A DNA stretch of 64,000 nucleotides from Acidobacteriota bacterium (GCA_038040445.1 JBBPIG010000009.1:40114-104113); one strand, 5' to 3'. Numbered from the stretch's first letter, positions 35,416 to 44,515 are shown. The notes: a model not told the origin generated them from the sequence alone. Numbers and translations are program-made.

Positions 35416-36833
35416 CCGACCGCGTGCGGCCATATCTTTACTACGATGTAGCGGTTTCGATCTGCTCGATCTGCTATCGCAAGGTCGAAGGCAAGATCGT
35501 CTTCCAGGACGGCAACGTCTTCATGCTTAAGCGTTGCCCCGAGCACGGCGCCCAGCGAGTGTTGCTCGCCGACGATGTGGACTACTATCGCCGCTGCCGC
35601 GAAGTGTTCATCAAGCCGCCCGAGATGCCGAACGTCTACAACACGCCGGTGAAGTGGGGATGTCCGTACGACTGCGGACTGTGCACCGACCACGAACAGC
35701 ACTCGTGTCTTTCGCTGATCGAGATAACCGACTACTGCAATCTGAAGTGCCCGATCTGCTATTCGGAGAGCGGTCCGTCGCGCCAGCAGTTCAGAAGTCT
35801 CGAGCAGATTGAGTTCATGCTGGACGCGGTAGTTCGCAACGAAGGTGAACCGGACGTCGTCCAGATTTCCGGAGGCGAACCGACTCTACACCCGGATTTT
35901 TTCGCGGTGTTGGATATGGCGAAGGCTCGGCCAATTCGCCACCTGATGGTCAACACCAACGGCGTGCGGATCGCTAACGATGAAGAGTTCACGGCTCGAC
36001 TCGCCGGCTACATGCCGGGCTTCGAGTTGTACCTCCAGTTCGATTCGTTCGAGCGTGAAGCGTTGATGGAGCTGCGCGGCGCCGATCTGCGGCACGTCCG
36101 CGAGCAAGCTCTCGAGCGGCTTAATCGGCTCGGGATCTCAACCACGCTGGTGGTGACTCTGAAGAAGGGCCTGAACGACGCAGAGATCGGAAAGATCGTG
36201 GACTTCGCTTTGAAGCAGCCCTGCGTTCGGGGCGTGACGTTTCAGCCGATCCAAGCGGCGGGACGGCTCGAACAGTACGACCCAGCGACCGATCGGTTGA
36301 CTCTCACTGAAGTGCGGCGAAGCATTCTGCAGCAGAGCGCTGTGTTCAGGCCGGAAGACATCATACCGGTCCCTTGTCATCCGGACAGTCTGGCGATGGC
36401 TTACGCATTGAAGCTAGGAGATCAGGTTGTCCCGCTGACTAGCCTGATTGACCCGCAAGTCCTGATCGGCGGACGCCGCAACACGATCGTTTACGAATAC
36501 GATGACGACGTTCGCGATCACATCTTCAAGCTTTTCGCGACGAATCACTCTCCGCAATCAGGAGTGGCGAGTCTTCGCGAGCTGCTGTGTTGTCTGCCGA
36601 TGGCCGAAGCTCCCGAGGGAATGGGCTACGAGAATCTGTTTCGAGTGATCATTATGGATTTCATAGATGCTTACTCGTTCGATGTCAGATCGGTGAAGAA
36701 GAGCTGCGTTCATATCGTTCATCCCGACGGGCGATTGATTCCGTTTGACACCTACAACCTGTTTTATCGCGACGGTCTCGAGCAGACACGGCTCGCACCG
36801 TTGCGGAAGCGTGCGGAGGCACTAAATGTCTGA
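35412..36833 (+). CDS. Tetraether-synthase-like radical SAM protein (Tes/MJ0619 family)
   Basis: 473 residues. Order of motifs: N-terminal zinc-ribbon-like SICSICYRK (C18, C21) with RCPEHG (C42, H45); a second Cys cluster GCPYDCGLCTDHEQHSC (C84, C88, C91, C99); the radical SAM CNLKCPIC (C109, C113, C116); and SAM-binding GGEPTLHPDF. This arrangement is that of archaeal tetraether lipid synthase and its MJ0619-like relatives, which join lipid tails by C-C bond formation. Acidobacteria make membrane-spanning lipids (iso-diabolic acid), so a role there is a reasonable inference. The upstream Lgt paralog and downstream membrane protein overlap it. Confidence 0.82.
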   Translation: MTDRVRPYLYYDVAVSICSICYRKVEGKIVFQDGNVFMLKRCPEHGAQRVLLADDVDYYRRCREVFIKPPEMPNVYNTPVKWGCPYDCGLCTDHEQHSCLSLIEITDYCNLKCPICYSESGPSRQQFRSLEQIEFMLDAVVRNEGEPDVVQISGGEPTLHPDFFAVLDMAKARPIRHLMVNTNGVRIANDEEFTARLAGYMPGFELYLQFDSFEREALMELRGADLRHVREQALERLNRLGISTTLVVTLKKGLNDAEIGKIVDFALKQPCVRGVTFQPIQAAGRLEQYDPATDRLTLTEVRRSILQQSAVFRPEDIIPVPCHPDSLAMAYALKLGDQVVPLTSLIDPQVLIGGRRNTIVYEYDDDVRDHIFKLFATNHSPQSGVASLRELLCCLPMAEAPEGMGYENLFRVIIMDFIDAYSFDVRSVKKSCVHIVHPDGRLIPFDTYNLFYRDGLEQTRLAPLRKRAEALNV

Positions 36834-37152
36834 AGAGGACTTGCCAGAAAAAGAAAGTGCGAAGCCCTTGATCCACGAGCCCGCGTCACGGGGCTCTGTC
36901 GGAAAAGGAATCGGTCTGGTCTTGCTGCTTCATCTACTGCAAATTCCAGCCGCAGCCATGATGGGCACAATCATCCTTCCTGTCATCTGCGTGACCCAGT
37001 TTGTCTACGTCCTCCCTGCGTACATCATCGCTCGCCGGAAGGGGCACGAGGACACGGCCAAGGGAATGACCATCGCAGCTTCGATAACTGCGTTGCTGAA
37101 CTTCGCTTGCGCGGGAGTTGTGTTCTACAGCTTTGACTGGGCGGGAAGTTGA
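36826..37152 (+). CDS. Small membrane protein of the lipid operon
   Basis: 108 residues: a charged cytosolic N-terminus (MSEEDLPEKESAKPLIHEPAS) and three hydrophobic segments (about 27-48, 52-70, 83-104) with positively charged IIARRKGHED between the second and third. Starts eight bases before the end of the radical SAM gene, so it is translationally coupled. No family recognised; perhaps a membrane anchor or partner of the synthase. Confidence 0.7.
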   Translation: MSEEDLPEKESAKPLIHEPASRGSVGKGIGLVLLLHLLQIPAAAMMGTIILPVICVTQFVYVLPAYIIARRKGHEDTAKGMTIAASITALLNFACAGVVFYSFDWAGS

Positions 37153-37200
37153 GCGAAACTCGCGCGGAGATCGCGCGCCGTTCGCATCCGAGATGCCTGG

Positions 37201-38052
37201 CTAGGCCTTTTGCGACTTCGACGTTGTAGCAGCGATTGCTCCGTAGAACTCAGGCCGGCGGTCCGCGAGCCGGTCTATCTCATAAGACCCGGCGACGTTG
37301 ACAATCCTATTGTTGTTAGCTTCCTGAAGATCAACCTCGATGGTGAGCATTTCTTCGCCTTCGCGCGAAGCCTCCCCGAGCGTGTCGCCGTTGAAGTCCA
37401 CAACTTTGCTTCTGCCGATGAACTCCCATCCGTGCTCGACGCCGCACCGATTCACCGCCGCGAAGTTGACGTGGTTCTCGCAAGCTCGACTGTTGATGAT
37501 GAATTCTGCCGTCCGCCAAGCCCCAGTCGGCCAGTTGGTTGGCAAGACGATCAGCTCCGCGCCAAGGAGCTTCAGAGCGCGGGCGGCTTCGGGAAAGCTC
37601 GCGTCGTAGCAAATGTTGATTCCTACTCGCCCAAATGGAAGATCGAACACGCGGAATGGCTCGTCGCCGGGTGTCAGAAAGCGATCGACGCCGAGGAAAG
37701 GCAGATGAACTTTCCGATAACCGCCGATGATGCCGTTAGGACCGACAAGCATCGCAGCGTTGTAGAAGTTCGAGCCGTCCTTCTCGATGAAGCCGACAAC
37801 AGCATGCGCGCCAGTCTCGCGACAGGCGTTGGCGATCGCTTCCGATGACGGGCTGTCAATCGGTTCAGCAAACGGCGCCGCTTCTTCGAGAGAATCGAAG
37901 CAGTAGCCGGTCAATGCGCATTCCGGAAGGATCACCAACTCGGCGCCGCTCTCGGCAGCCGTCCGCAGTCGCTCAACGATCTTGCGTCGATTTGCTTCGA
38001 TGTCGCCGATCGCAACATCAATCTGAACGCAGGCTATCTTTGTCTTGGCCAT
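37201..38052 (-). CDS. Carbon-nitrogen hydrolase (nitrilase superfamily)
   Basis: 283-residue single-domain amidase. The Glu-Lys-Cys triad is visible: Glu in ILPECALTGY, Lys in YRKVHLPFLGVDR and Cys in GINICYDASFPEAAR; the LPTNWPTGAW segment is also typical. No N-terminal signal and no fused domain. Likely an omega-amidase or N-carbamoyl/aliphatic amidase; specificity cannot be read. Stands alone between the lipid operon and tRNA-Sec. Confidence 0.88.
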   Translation of the reverse strand: MAKTKIACVQIDVAIGDIEANRRKIVERLRTAAESGAELVILPECALTGYCFDSLEEAAPFAEPIDSPSSEAIANACRETGAHAVVGFIEKDGSNFYNAAMLVGPNGIIGGYRKVHLPFLGVDRFLTPGDEPFRVFDLPFGRVGINICYDASFPEAARALKLLGAELIVLPTNWPTGAWRTAEFIINSRACENHVNFAAVNRCGVEHGWEFIGRSKVVDFNGDTLGEASREGEEMLTIEVDLQEANNNRIVNVAGSYEIDRLADRRPEFYGAIAATTSKSQKA

Positions 38053-38149
38053 AGTCCCTTAGCTTCGGCGCCACGGATCGAACACGTAAGCACAAGGTTG
38101 AATCGTCACGGCCTACTGCCTTCTGCCTACTGCCTTCTGCTATCTGTTC

Positions 38150-38247
38150 TGGCGGAGGCGTGTGGGAATCGAACCCACCCAGGCCGCCTCTCGGCGACCC
38201 GCAACGGGTTTGAAGCCCGCGAGAACCACCAGGCCCCCTGCGCCTCC
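38150..38247 (-). tRNA. selC: tRNA-Sec (anticodon UCA)
   Basis: 98-nt tRNA with the CCA end encoded. Acceptor GGAGGCG pairs with CGCCTCC, discriminator G, then CCA. The anticodon arm CGGGCTTCAAACCCG presents UCA. The D-arm is extended, and a long variable arm (GCGGGTCGCCGAGAGGCGGCCTG) and TTCGATT T-loop follow. These are the hallmarks of bacterial selenocysteine tRNA (the SelB ligand that reads UGA with a SECIS). No selA, selB or selD lies in the window. The eighth acceptor pair is C-A, a mismatch. Confidence 0.93.
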
Positions 38248-38290
38248 GCCCGCAGTGAAACTAACAAGCGGTGCGCCATCGCGCAAGAAG

Positions 38291-38396
38291 GTGGTCGGTA
38301 GTCCGTAGTCCGTGGTCCGTAGTCCGTGGCTCTTTGGCGCTCGAGTAACAGGTGCGACACCACGGACTACGGACCACGGACTACGGACTACTGACA
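38291..38396. repeat. GTCCGTAGTCCGTGG repeat (family A), inverted
   Basis: Plus units from about 38293, a spacer with TGGCGCTCGAGTAACAG, then the reverse-oriented arm ending in CTACTGAC, which encodes the last residues of the thioesterase on the minus strand. Confidence 0.92.
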
Positions 38397-38791
38397 ATCT
38401 TCATCTTCACCTTTTTTAAGAACCGTTCCATCTCCACCGGCGCGCGAACGTGGATGCCCTCCCCGATTTTCTCGAATCCATCGTGAGCTTCGACCGCAAA
38501 CTTGATCGTGTGATCGCCAACCTCGATGACTTCCGCGCGCGTTGTCACCTTCGCTCCGACTGGCGTCGCCGCGAGGTGCTTCACATTCACCACGACTCCA
38601 ACCGTAATCCAACCCTCCGGCAAGTAGTCTCTGATCGCCGCCTCAGCCGTTACTTCCAAGTGATAAATCATGATTGGGGTGCCGTACACTTCGGGCATGT
38701 GTTCGTGGAAGTGTGCCACGGTCATATCCCGGGTCACTTCGATTTCCTGAGTCGCCGTGGCTCCGATCGGTACGTTTGCCGTTGCCTTCAT
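38381..38791 (-). CDS. Hot-dog fold thioesterase (FlK-like)
   Basis: 136 residues, similar to fluoroacetyl-CoA thioesterase and related hot-dog acyl-CoA thioesterases. Seen: VTRDMTVAHFHEHMPEVYGTPIMIYHLEVTAEAAI, the VNVKHLAATPVGAKVTTRAEV strand pair with the active-site His, and AHDGFEKIGEGIHVRAPVEMERF. The protein should end near KKVK; the actual end KIVSSP and TAG stop derive from the family A repeat. Confidence 0.82.
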   Translation of the reverse strand: MKATANVPIGATATQEIEVTRDMTVAHFHEHMPEVYGTPIMIYHLEVTAEAAIRDYLPEGWITVGVVVNVKHLAATPVGAKVTTRAEVIEVGDHTIKFAVEAHDGFEKIGEGIHVRAPVEMERFLKKVKMKIVSSP

Positions 38792-39028
38792 CGAATAACC
38801 TCGCTGGTGAGCTTGAAACCAAAGAGCCTCATTCTAGCCGGATCGGATCTGAAAGGCCACGTGATGGAAAGCGACACCTGGTGTAGCGAGAGTGCCACAC
38901 GTAGCATTTCCCGAGTTGCTCGCGTGGCGGTTTTCTTGCAAAATCTTGCCGTTCTCACGCTTGATCCGGCGGCACGTCCATTGCCGAGTGATCCTATGGC
39001 AGGGTAGTTTAGTAGAGGTGGATTTGAT

Positions 39029-39910
39029 TTGACTCGACAAACGACGCTCAAACGGGCGGTCTCAATCAGCGGCCACGGGCTTCACACCGGCGAGCCTTCA
39101 CACATCACGCTCAACCCTGCGCCTGCTTACACTGGATACGTTTTCCGCCGCACTGATCTGAACAACTTCGAAATCCCCGCCGCTCCTCAGTTTGTAGCGC
39201 GGGTTAGCTATGCGACGACGCTGATGCGACAAGGCGTCATGATCGCCACCGTAGAGCATTTGCTTGCCGCGCTCGCCGGCAGCCAGGTCGACAACTGCAT
39301 AATCGACGTCGATTCGCTCGAGGTGCCGATCGCGGATGGCAGCGCCGAGCCGTTCATCGAGATGATTGAGCATGCGGGAATCGCAGTGCTTGAGGCGCCG
39401 CGTCAGTTTCTGCGGGTGCTCAAGCGCGTCGAGGTTTCCCAAAACGATCGTCTTATGAGCATCAGCCCTTCCGAATCCTTTTCGATATCGTGCTTGATTG
39501 AGTTCCCTCATCCGATGATCGGCATTCAACGCCGCGAGATCGAATTGACCAACGGGCAATTTGCCAGCCAGGTTGCTCCGGCCCGCACCTTTGGCTTTCT
39601 CGATGAAGTCGAGGCGCTTCGCAACCTCGGTCTCGCTCGAGGGGGCTCGCTCGAAAACGCCATCGTGCTTACGCCGGAGGGCGGGATAATGAACCGTGAG
39701 GGGCTGCGGTTCGCCGACGAGTTTGTTCGCCACAAGATCATGGACATCATCGGCGATCTGGCGTTGTTTGGAATGCCGGTGCTTGGCCGCGTAGACGCCG
39801 AGCGCACCGGGCACGGCGTACACACGGCGCTGGTGTCTCGCGTGCTTCGAGATGATTCCGCGTGGGAAATCACCGACGCGCCTTTTCTCCAGAATGCAAT
39901 ACGGGCATAG
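39029..39910 (+). CDS. lpxC: UDP-3-O-acyl-N-acetylglucosamine deacetylase
   Basis: Committed zinc-dependent step of lipid A synthesis, marking a diderm with LPS. Zinc ligands are visible: His77 in TVEHLLAAL, His235 and Asp239 in VRHKIMDIIGD; general-acid His262 in GHGVHTAL. 293 aa. TTG start at 39029 with GAGGTG eight bases upstream. Followed by murA across a repeat-filled 156-bp gap on the same strand, joining lipid A and peptidoglycan synthesis. Confidence 0.96.
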   Translation: MTRQTTLKRAVSISGHGLHTGEPSHITLNPAPAYTGYVFRRTDLNNFEIPAAPQFVARVSYATTLMRQGVMIATVEHLLAALAGSQVDNCIIDVDSLEVPIADGSAEPFIEMIEHAGIAVLEAPRQFLRVLKRVEVSQNDRLMSISPSESFSISCLIEFPHPMIGIQRREIELTNGQFASQVAPARTFGFLDEVEALRNLGLARGGSLENAIVLTPEGGIMNREGLRFADEFVRHKIMDIIGDLALFGMPVLGRVDAERTGHGVHTALVSRVLRDDSAWEITDAPFLQNAIRA

Positions 39911-39924
39911 TTGATCCGCCCGCC

Positions 39925-39997
39925 CTGGGAGCGCGGGCATCCTTGCCTGCCTCTTCTCCCGCGACGCACGGCAGGCAAGGATGCCTGCGCTCCCGGA
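39925..39997. repeat. GGGAGCGCGGGCATCCTTGC inverted repeat (family F)
   Basis: CTGGGAGCGCGGGCATCCTTGCCTGCC and its reverse complement surround a short TCTTCTCCCGCGACGCACG loop, giving a long near-perfect hairpin between lpxC and murA. Another copy lies at 62984-63062. Confidence 0.93.
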
Positions 39998-40066
39998 AAC
40001 CTCTCGCGTGTTGTCAACGCCTCCGCGCTCTGTGCTAACATCCCCTCTAACTGAGCGGTAGAGGGG

Positions 40067-41326
40067 ATGGATAAATTCAGAATCATCGGCGGGCGGCCGC
40101 TTGAAGGCCGCGTTCAGATCAGCGGCGCCAAGAACTCGGCGCTGCCTTGCATGGCTGCTGCGCTGCTCACCGCGGAGACGGTCACGCTTCACAACCTTCC
40201 TTACGTTCGCGACATCATCACAATGCGGCGGCTACTCGAGGATCTCGGCTGCGAGATTCTTATGCCTGAATTGAGAACGCTCAAGATTTCGGGTGCGAAG
40301 GTCGAAGTCTTCGAAGCGCCTTACGAACTGGTCAAAACAATGCGAGCTTCGGTGCTGGCCCTGGGGCCTCTTCTTGCGCGATTCGGAGAGGCGCGCGTTT
40401 CTCTTCCAGGCGGGTGTGCCATAGGTCAGCGTCCCATCGATCTGCACCTGCGAGCCTTTCAGGAACTCGGCGCGACCATTGAGATTGAAGGGGGCGACGT
40501 TGTCGCGCGCTCGAAGCGGCTGCAAGGGCGCGAGCTTAACTTTGACACGATCACGGTCACAGGGACCGAGAACCTGATGATGGCCGCTGCGCTCGCCGAA
40601 GGCGAGACCGTGCTCAACAACGCCGCGTGCGAGCCTGAAATCGCCGATCTCGCCGAACTGCTCAACAAGATGGGCGCGCGCATCGAAGGCGCCGGGACCA
40701 GCTCCATCCGCATCGGCGGAGTCGAGGAGCTCGGCGGAGCGGAGCACACAATTATTCCTGATCGAATTGAGGCCGGGACCTTTGCAGTCGCCGCCGCAAT
40801 GACCGGCGGAGAACTCGACATTGTGAATTGCGACCCTCAGCACATCGCTGCGGTTGTGGACAAACTTGGAGAAAACGGCGTGCGCATCGAGCGTCCGAAC
40901 GCGTTTTCAATCCGCGTGAGCGCGGCCAATGGCATCGAGTCTTCCGATGTGACGACCGAGGCCTATCCCGGCTTCCCGACCGATATGCAGGCGCAATATA
41001 TGGCTCTGATGACGCTGGCCGGCGGAGTCTCGGTGATCAGCGAAACCATATTCGAGAACCGATTCATGCACGTGTCTGAGCTTCTGCGAATGGGAGCGAG
41101 AATACGATTGAACGGCAGACAGGCGGTTGTGGAAGGCAATAGCGGATTGATGGGAGCGCAAGTCCAGGCGTCGGACCTGCGAGCCTCAGCTTCGCTGGTG
41201 TTGGCGGGGCTGGCGGCGAGCGGCGAGACGATTGTCGATCGCGTTTATCACATCGATCGGGGCTACGAAAAAATCGAAGAGAAGCTACGCTCGGTCGGCG
41301 CCCACATCGAGAGGGTTCGGGAATAG
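40067..41326 (+). CDS. murA: UDP-N-acetylglucosamine 1-carboxyvinyltransferase
   Basis: First committed step of peptidoglycan synthesis, adding enolpyruvate to UDP-GlcNAc. Inside-out alpha/beta barrel with ISGAKNSALP (Lys22-Asn23), the reactive-loop Cys117 in LPGGCAIGQRPIDLHL, and C-terminal TDMQAQYMALMTLAGG and YHIDRGYEKIEEKL. 419 aa, family length. The Cys (not Asp) at the active site predicts fosfomycin sensitivity. ATG preceded by AGAGGGG. The TAG stop overlaps the first bases of a family A repeat. Confidence 0.97.
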   Translation: MDKFRIIGGRPLEGRVQISGAKNSALPCMAAALLTAETVTLHNLPYVRDIITMRRLLEDLGCEILMPELRTLKISGAKVEVFEAPYELVKTMRASVLALGPLLARFGEARVSLPGGCAIGQRPIDLHLRAFQELGATIEIEGGDVVARSKRLQGRELNFDTITVTGTENLMMAAALAEGETVLNNAACEPEIADLAELLNKMGARIEGAGTSSIRIGGVEELGGAEHTIIPDRIEAGTFAVAAAMTGGELDIVNCDPQHIAAVVDKLGENGVRIERPNAFSIRVSAANGIESSDVTTEAYPGFPTDMQAQYMALMTLAGGVSVISETIFENRFMHVSELLRMGARIRLNGRQAVVEGNSGLMGAQVQASDLRASASLVLAGLAASGETIVDRVYHIDRGYEKIEEKLRSVGAHIERVRE

Positions 41327-41440
41327 TCAGTAGTCCGTAGTCAGTAGTCCGTAGTCAGTAGTCCGTGGTCTGTCGCAACTGTTACTCGAGCGCGAAAGAG
41401 CTACTGACTACGGACCACGGACCACGGACTACGGACTTCT
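41326..41440. repeat. GTCAGTAGTCCGTAGTC repeat (family A), inverted
   Basis: Starts at the murA stop codon (GAATAGTCAGTAGTCCG), runs as alternating CAGTAGTCCG units, and returns as CTACGGACCACGGACC after a GAGCGCGAAAGAGCTAC spacer. Confidence 0.92.
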
Positions 41441-41502
41441 TTGCGATTAAGTTTGACTCGATTGCGCGCTTGGTTGATAATTGGCCTAAAGAAAAAACAA
41501 CT

Positions 41503-41862
41503 ATGGAAAACATGGAACAAAGCTGCATCTTTTGTAGCATCGTTGCCGGAGACCTTCCGGCGGAAGTTGTCTACCAGGACGAACAAGTTGTTGCTATCAA
41601 AGATGCCAATCCCCAGGCGCCTGTGCACGTGCTGTTGATCCCGCGTGAGCACAATCTCGAGTCTCTGAACGACGCTTCAAAGTTAGATCTGTCACTGATG
41701 GGACATCTGCTGTACACGGCCGCGAAGGTTGCGAACCAGATGGACATCGCCGAGAGCGGCTATCGAGTCGTCATCAATACCGGCGAGGCGGCTGGGCAAA
41801 GCGTCCCTCATCTTCACGTACACGTGCTTGGCGGCCGCCACCTGGCTTGGCCTCCCGGCTGA
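41503..41862 (+). CDS. HIT-family nucleotide hydrolase
   Basis: 119 residues from the ATG at 41503 (MENMEQSCIFCSIVAGDLPAEVVYQDE); upstream frame is repeat sequence. The zinc-type CIFC start, DANPQAPVHVLLIPREH and the histidine triad SVPHLHVHVLGGRHL are all present. Hydrolyses nucleoside phosphoramidates or dinucleotide polyphosphates; HinT-like. Length matches HinT. Confidence 0.92.
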   Translation: MENMEQSCIFCSIVAGDLPAEVVYQDEQVVAIKDANPQAPVHVLLIPREHNLESLNDASKLDLSLMGHLLYTAAKVANQMDIAESGYRVVINTGEAAGQSVPHLHVHVLGGRHLAWPPG

Positions 41863-41944
41863 TGGTTCTCCCATCCAGTGAACACGGGAACTACTCCGAG
41901 TCCCCGTGAAATATTGATCCACCATTCCGCCAACGCAAGACCTG

Positions 41945-42030
41945 CCAGCTATCTTCGAAGATTGACTCGTCACGAATCTGGTAGCCCGGGTCGCCGTCAT
42001 GATCCCGGCGAGGATTTCCGCATTTGTCTC
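41945..42030 (-). pseudogene. Fragment of a cyclophilin-type PPIase gene
   Basis: Read on the minus strand this encodes [20 protein letters not shown], which matches [20 protein letters not shown] of the complete cyclophilin domain encoded about 600 bp away at 42347-44512. At DNA level the stretch TCTGGTAGCCCGGGTCGCCG parallels TCTGGTAGCCCGGGCCGCCG of the intact gene. Only about 28 codons remain, with frame lost on both sides. Probably a degenerate partial duplication. Confidence 0.7.
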
Positions 42031-42334
42031 AGGATTGCTTTTGGGCCGCGGCACGCTCTTCCAGCCATTTCTTAAATGATTGTTGGCTTTCACCCGAGCG
42101 ACGTCCAGCCAGAATGCCTGAGACGCTAAGATCTTCATCAAGGTCCCGCCAGTGTATCAGCGTACCATCGCCAGATATTTCTAGATTACTACGTTCCTCT
42201 GGAGTGCCATGCCACAAGCGAGCGTACCAGGCAATAGGCACCATCATCGTGCGACCGTCAACCAAGTCCACGATCAATGAATCTTCGTTGACACTGACGC
42301 TTTGAGCACGCGCCTCTTGCACTTCTGTTGGCAT
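42029..42334 (-). CDS. DUF2442 domain protein
   Basis: 101 residues. VSVNEDSLIVDLVDGRTMMVPIAWYARLWHGTPEERSNLEISGDGTLIHWRDLDEDLSVSGILAGR is a full DUF2442 domain (DGR...vPl.wyprL...WP.lDEDisv..LL.G). Often paired with DUF4160 genes in putative toxin-antitoxin-like modules; no DUF4160 partner is adjacent here (a broken one lies at 53028). Directly downstream lies the cyclophilin fragment. Confidence 0.85.
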   Translation of the reverse strand: MPTEVQEARAQSVSVNEDSLIVDLVDGRTMMVPIAWYARLWHGTPEERSNLEISGDGTLIHWRDLDEDLSVSGILAGRRSGESQQSFKKWLEERAAAQKQS

Positions 42335-42346
42335 ACGACACGCTGG

Positions 42347-44512
42347 CTATTTCGCTTCGATGATTTCAACTTTCTCAATTCGATCGCCGCGCGCTATTCG
42401 GTTCACTACATCCATGCCTTCCACAACCTGACCGAATACGGTGTAGCCTCCATCGAGGTGAGGCTGAGGCGAATGGGTGATGAAGAACTGACTTCCGCCG
42501 GTGTCTTTGCCCGAGAGCGCCATTCCAACCGTGCCTGTCTGGTATCTTCGAAGATTGATCTCGTCTCGAATCTGGTAGCCCGGGCCGCCGTTCTGATCGC
42601 CGCGAGGATCGCCGCCTTGAATCACGAAGTTCGGAACCACTCGCACAAACGCGAGGCCGTTATAGAAGCCGCTGCGAGCAAGATGGATAAAATTGTCGAC
42701 CGTCATCGGAGCGTCCGACGCAAGTAACTCTATGCGGACGTCTCCCTTTTTCGTGTGAATCACGGCGATCGGATTCTTCCGAGCTTCAATCAGCTCGGCG
42801 AGGCGCCGCCAATAAGCGCGATCGTGGCCTGTTTCGACTTTGCCGACCTGCAGACGCCGGGTGACCACCTCGCTCGGCGAGGAGCGCAGTAGTTCCGCGG
42901 CTTTCAACCTCACGACGTAGTCTTCGTCGCGGGTGGGTTCAGATAGCACCTGAATGTTCATCGGGTGCTTGAGCTTGTGCGCCGCTTCGACGATTGCGAT
43001 TCGCGCTTCGTTGATCTTGTCCGCGCGAGCCGCTTTGTACGCGTCGTAGAGCGCGGAAATCACACTATCCGACGAATCGCCGAGATCGCCGAGCAACGAA
43101 GCTGCCGTTTCGCGCACGAACACGTCGGAAGCCTTGAGTTGCTCCAACAGAATATCGCGTAGCCCTTCGGCCTTTGCTGCAGCCAACGCGCTCAAGATGG
43201 CAGGCACGGCGCGGCCATCCGGTTTGCCGTAGGTCTTGCCGGTAATGAGATCGAGCAAGAGTGCCTTTGCTCGATCGGTGGCTAGTTGTCCGAGACCCTG
43301 TGCATAGGACGCCATCGCTTTCCAGTCATCGCCAAGCAGCTTCGCCGAAGCGCTTGCATCGAAGAAGGCCGCCTCTCCAAACTTCGCGATCGCAATTTCC
43401 ACTTCACCGTGAGCGCCGAGCTTTCCGTCCGCAACCCGAAACGCTCTGAGGAAGGGAAGCGCGCGCTCGTCTTTTAGGCTTCCAAGCGCGGCCGCTATCA
43501 AGAGAAGCAAGTTTTGCTGAGGCGGGACACCGAGCTTGTCGCGGTCGAACGAACGATAGCCCGCCATCAGCGAGTTGCCTGCCGCCAGCAGCGGATCAAT
43601 TGCGCGCGCATCGCCGATCGCTCCGAGCGCAGTGATGGCGGCTGCGGTGACGCGCTCGTCTTTGTCGGCTAGCAGTCTAATCAATGGATCGACGGCCTGA
43701 ACCGCCTTTGCGACTCCAAGCGCGCGAGCAGCTTGCGCTCGCACAAGAGCTTCCTTGTCGTCGAGCAAGGGCAACAGGCTGGGGACCGCGGAAGCAATGC
43801 CCTCGCGTATTCGCGCCAGCGCGTTGGCTGCCTGCCACCTCAAGTCCGCGTCGGCAGAACGAAGCTGTAACGCGATCGGCTCAACCGCCGAGGGTCGCTT
43901 GATTCGGAGCAACGCGGTAAGCGCCATTGACGCGATTAGCCTGGCTTCATCCGAAGCTGGGGTATTGGGGGGAGGCAGCAAACGCAAGATTGCGGCGGTG
44001 ATTCCGCCGACGCCATAGTTGCCCAGCGCCTCGGCCGCCTCCTTGTTGGAAGCGATCTTCCCCAACGCCTCGATCGCCCGCGCGCGCACGACGGCTGAGG
44101 GTTCAATCGAAGCGTCGAGGCGCTCCAACAGCGCCGACACCGCGTGTTGATTTTGAATCTGACCAAGCGAGAACGCGGCCAATGCTCGCATTTCCGGGTC
44201 GCGATTCTCAGGGTTCCTATCGCTGGTCAGGATGTCGATCAGAGGCGCGAGCCCGCTGGGATAGCCTATTCGGCCAATGGCCAGAATGGCGCGCCGGCGC
44301 ACACCCCCGTGCGGTGGAAGAAGCATCTCGATAAGTTCATTCGTGATAGTTCGCTCGTCTTCGTGCTGAATGATTTTCGGAATCAAGATGCGCTGCGTGC
44401 GATCGCGTTTCAGCGCCGGCTTACCGGGTGGGACGGTTGACGGAGGAAGCTGAGCGAATACGGGCGCGAGTATTAGAAGGGCAAGCGCCACGCTCAGAGT
44501 ATGAGCTCTCAT
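42347..44512 (-). CDS. Exported HEAT-repeat protein fused to cyclophilin PPIase
   Basis: 721 residues from the ATG at 44512. Signal peptide ([15 protein letters not shown]), then about 530 residues of HEAT/PBS-lyase-type helical repeats ([75 protein letters not shown]), then a C-terminal cyclophilin domain of about 150 residues ([65 protein letters not shown]). The FFIT and GSQ residues of the PPIase site are conserved. Presumably a periplasmic folding factor with a binding scaffold. A family E repeat arm sits four bases upstream of the start. Confidence 0.9.
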   Translation of the reverse strand: MRAHTLSVALALLILAPVFAQLPPSTVPPGKPALKRDRTQRILIPKIIQHEDERTITNELIEMLLPPHGGVRRRAILAIGRIGYPSGLAPLIDILTSDRNPENRDPEMRALAAFSLGQIQNQHAVSALLERLDASIEPSAVVRARAIEALGKIASNKEAAEALGNYGVGGITAAILRLLPPPNTPASDEARLIASMALTALLRIKRPSAVEPIALQLRSADADLRWQAANALARIREGIASAVPSLLPLLDDKEALVRAQAARALGVAKAVQAVDPLIRLLADKDERVTAAAITALGAIGDARAIDPLLAAGNSLMAGYRSFDRDKLGVPPQQNLLLLIAAALGSLKDERALPFLRAFRVADGKLGAHGEVEIAIAKFGEAAFFDASASAKLLGDDWKAMASYAQGLGQLATDRAKALLLDLITGKTYGKPDGRAVPAILSALAAAKAEGLRDILLEQLKASDVFVRETAASLLGDLGDSSDSVISALYDAYKAARADKINEARIAIVEAAHKLKHPMNIQVLSEPTRDEDYVVRLKAAELLRSSPSEVVTRRLQVGKVETGHDRAYWRRLAELIEARKNPIAVIHTKKGDVRIELLASDAPMTVDNFIHLARSGFYNGLAFVRVVPNFVIQGGDPRGDQNGGPGYQIRDEINLRRYQTGTVGMALSGKDTGGSQFFITHSPQPHLDGGYTVFGQVVEGMDVVNRIARGDRIEKVEIIEAK

Positions 44513-44515
44513 GGC

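Noticed and set aside
38788..39051. 87-codon minus-strand frame upstream of lpxC
   Set aside because: Covers the divergent promoter region, has no motif and overlaps the lpxC start.
39098..40192. 364-codon minus-strand frame opposite lpxC
   Set aside because: Shadow of lpxC plus the family F repeat, giving the SAGILACRA-like peptide typical of translated repeats.
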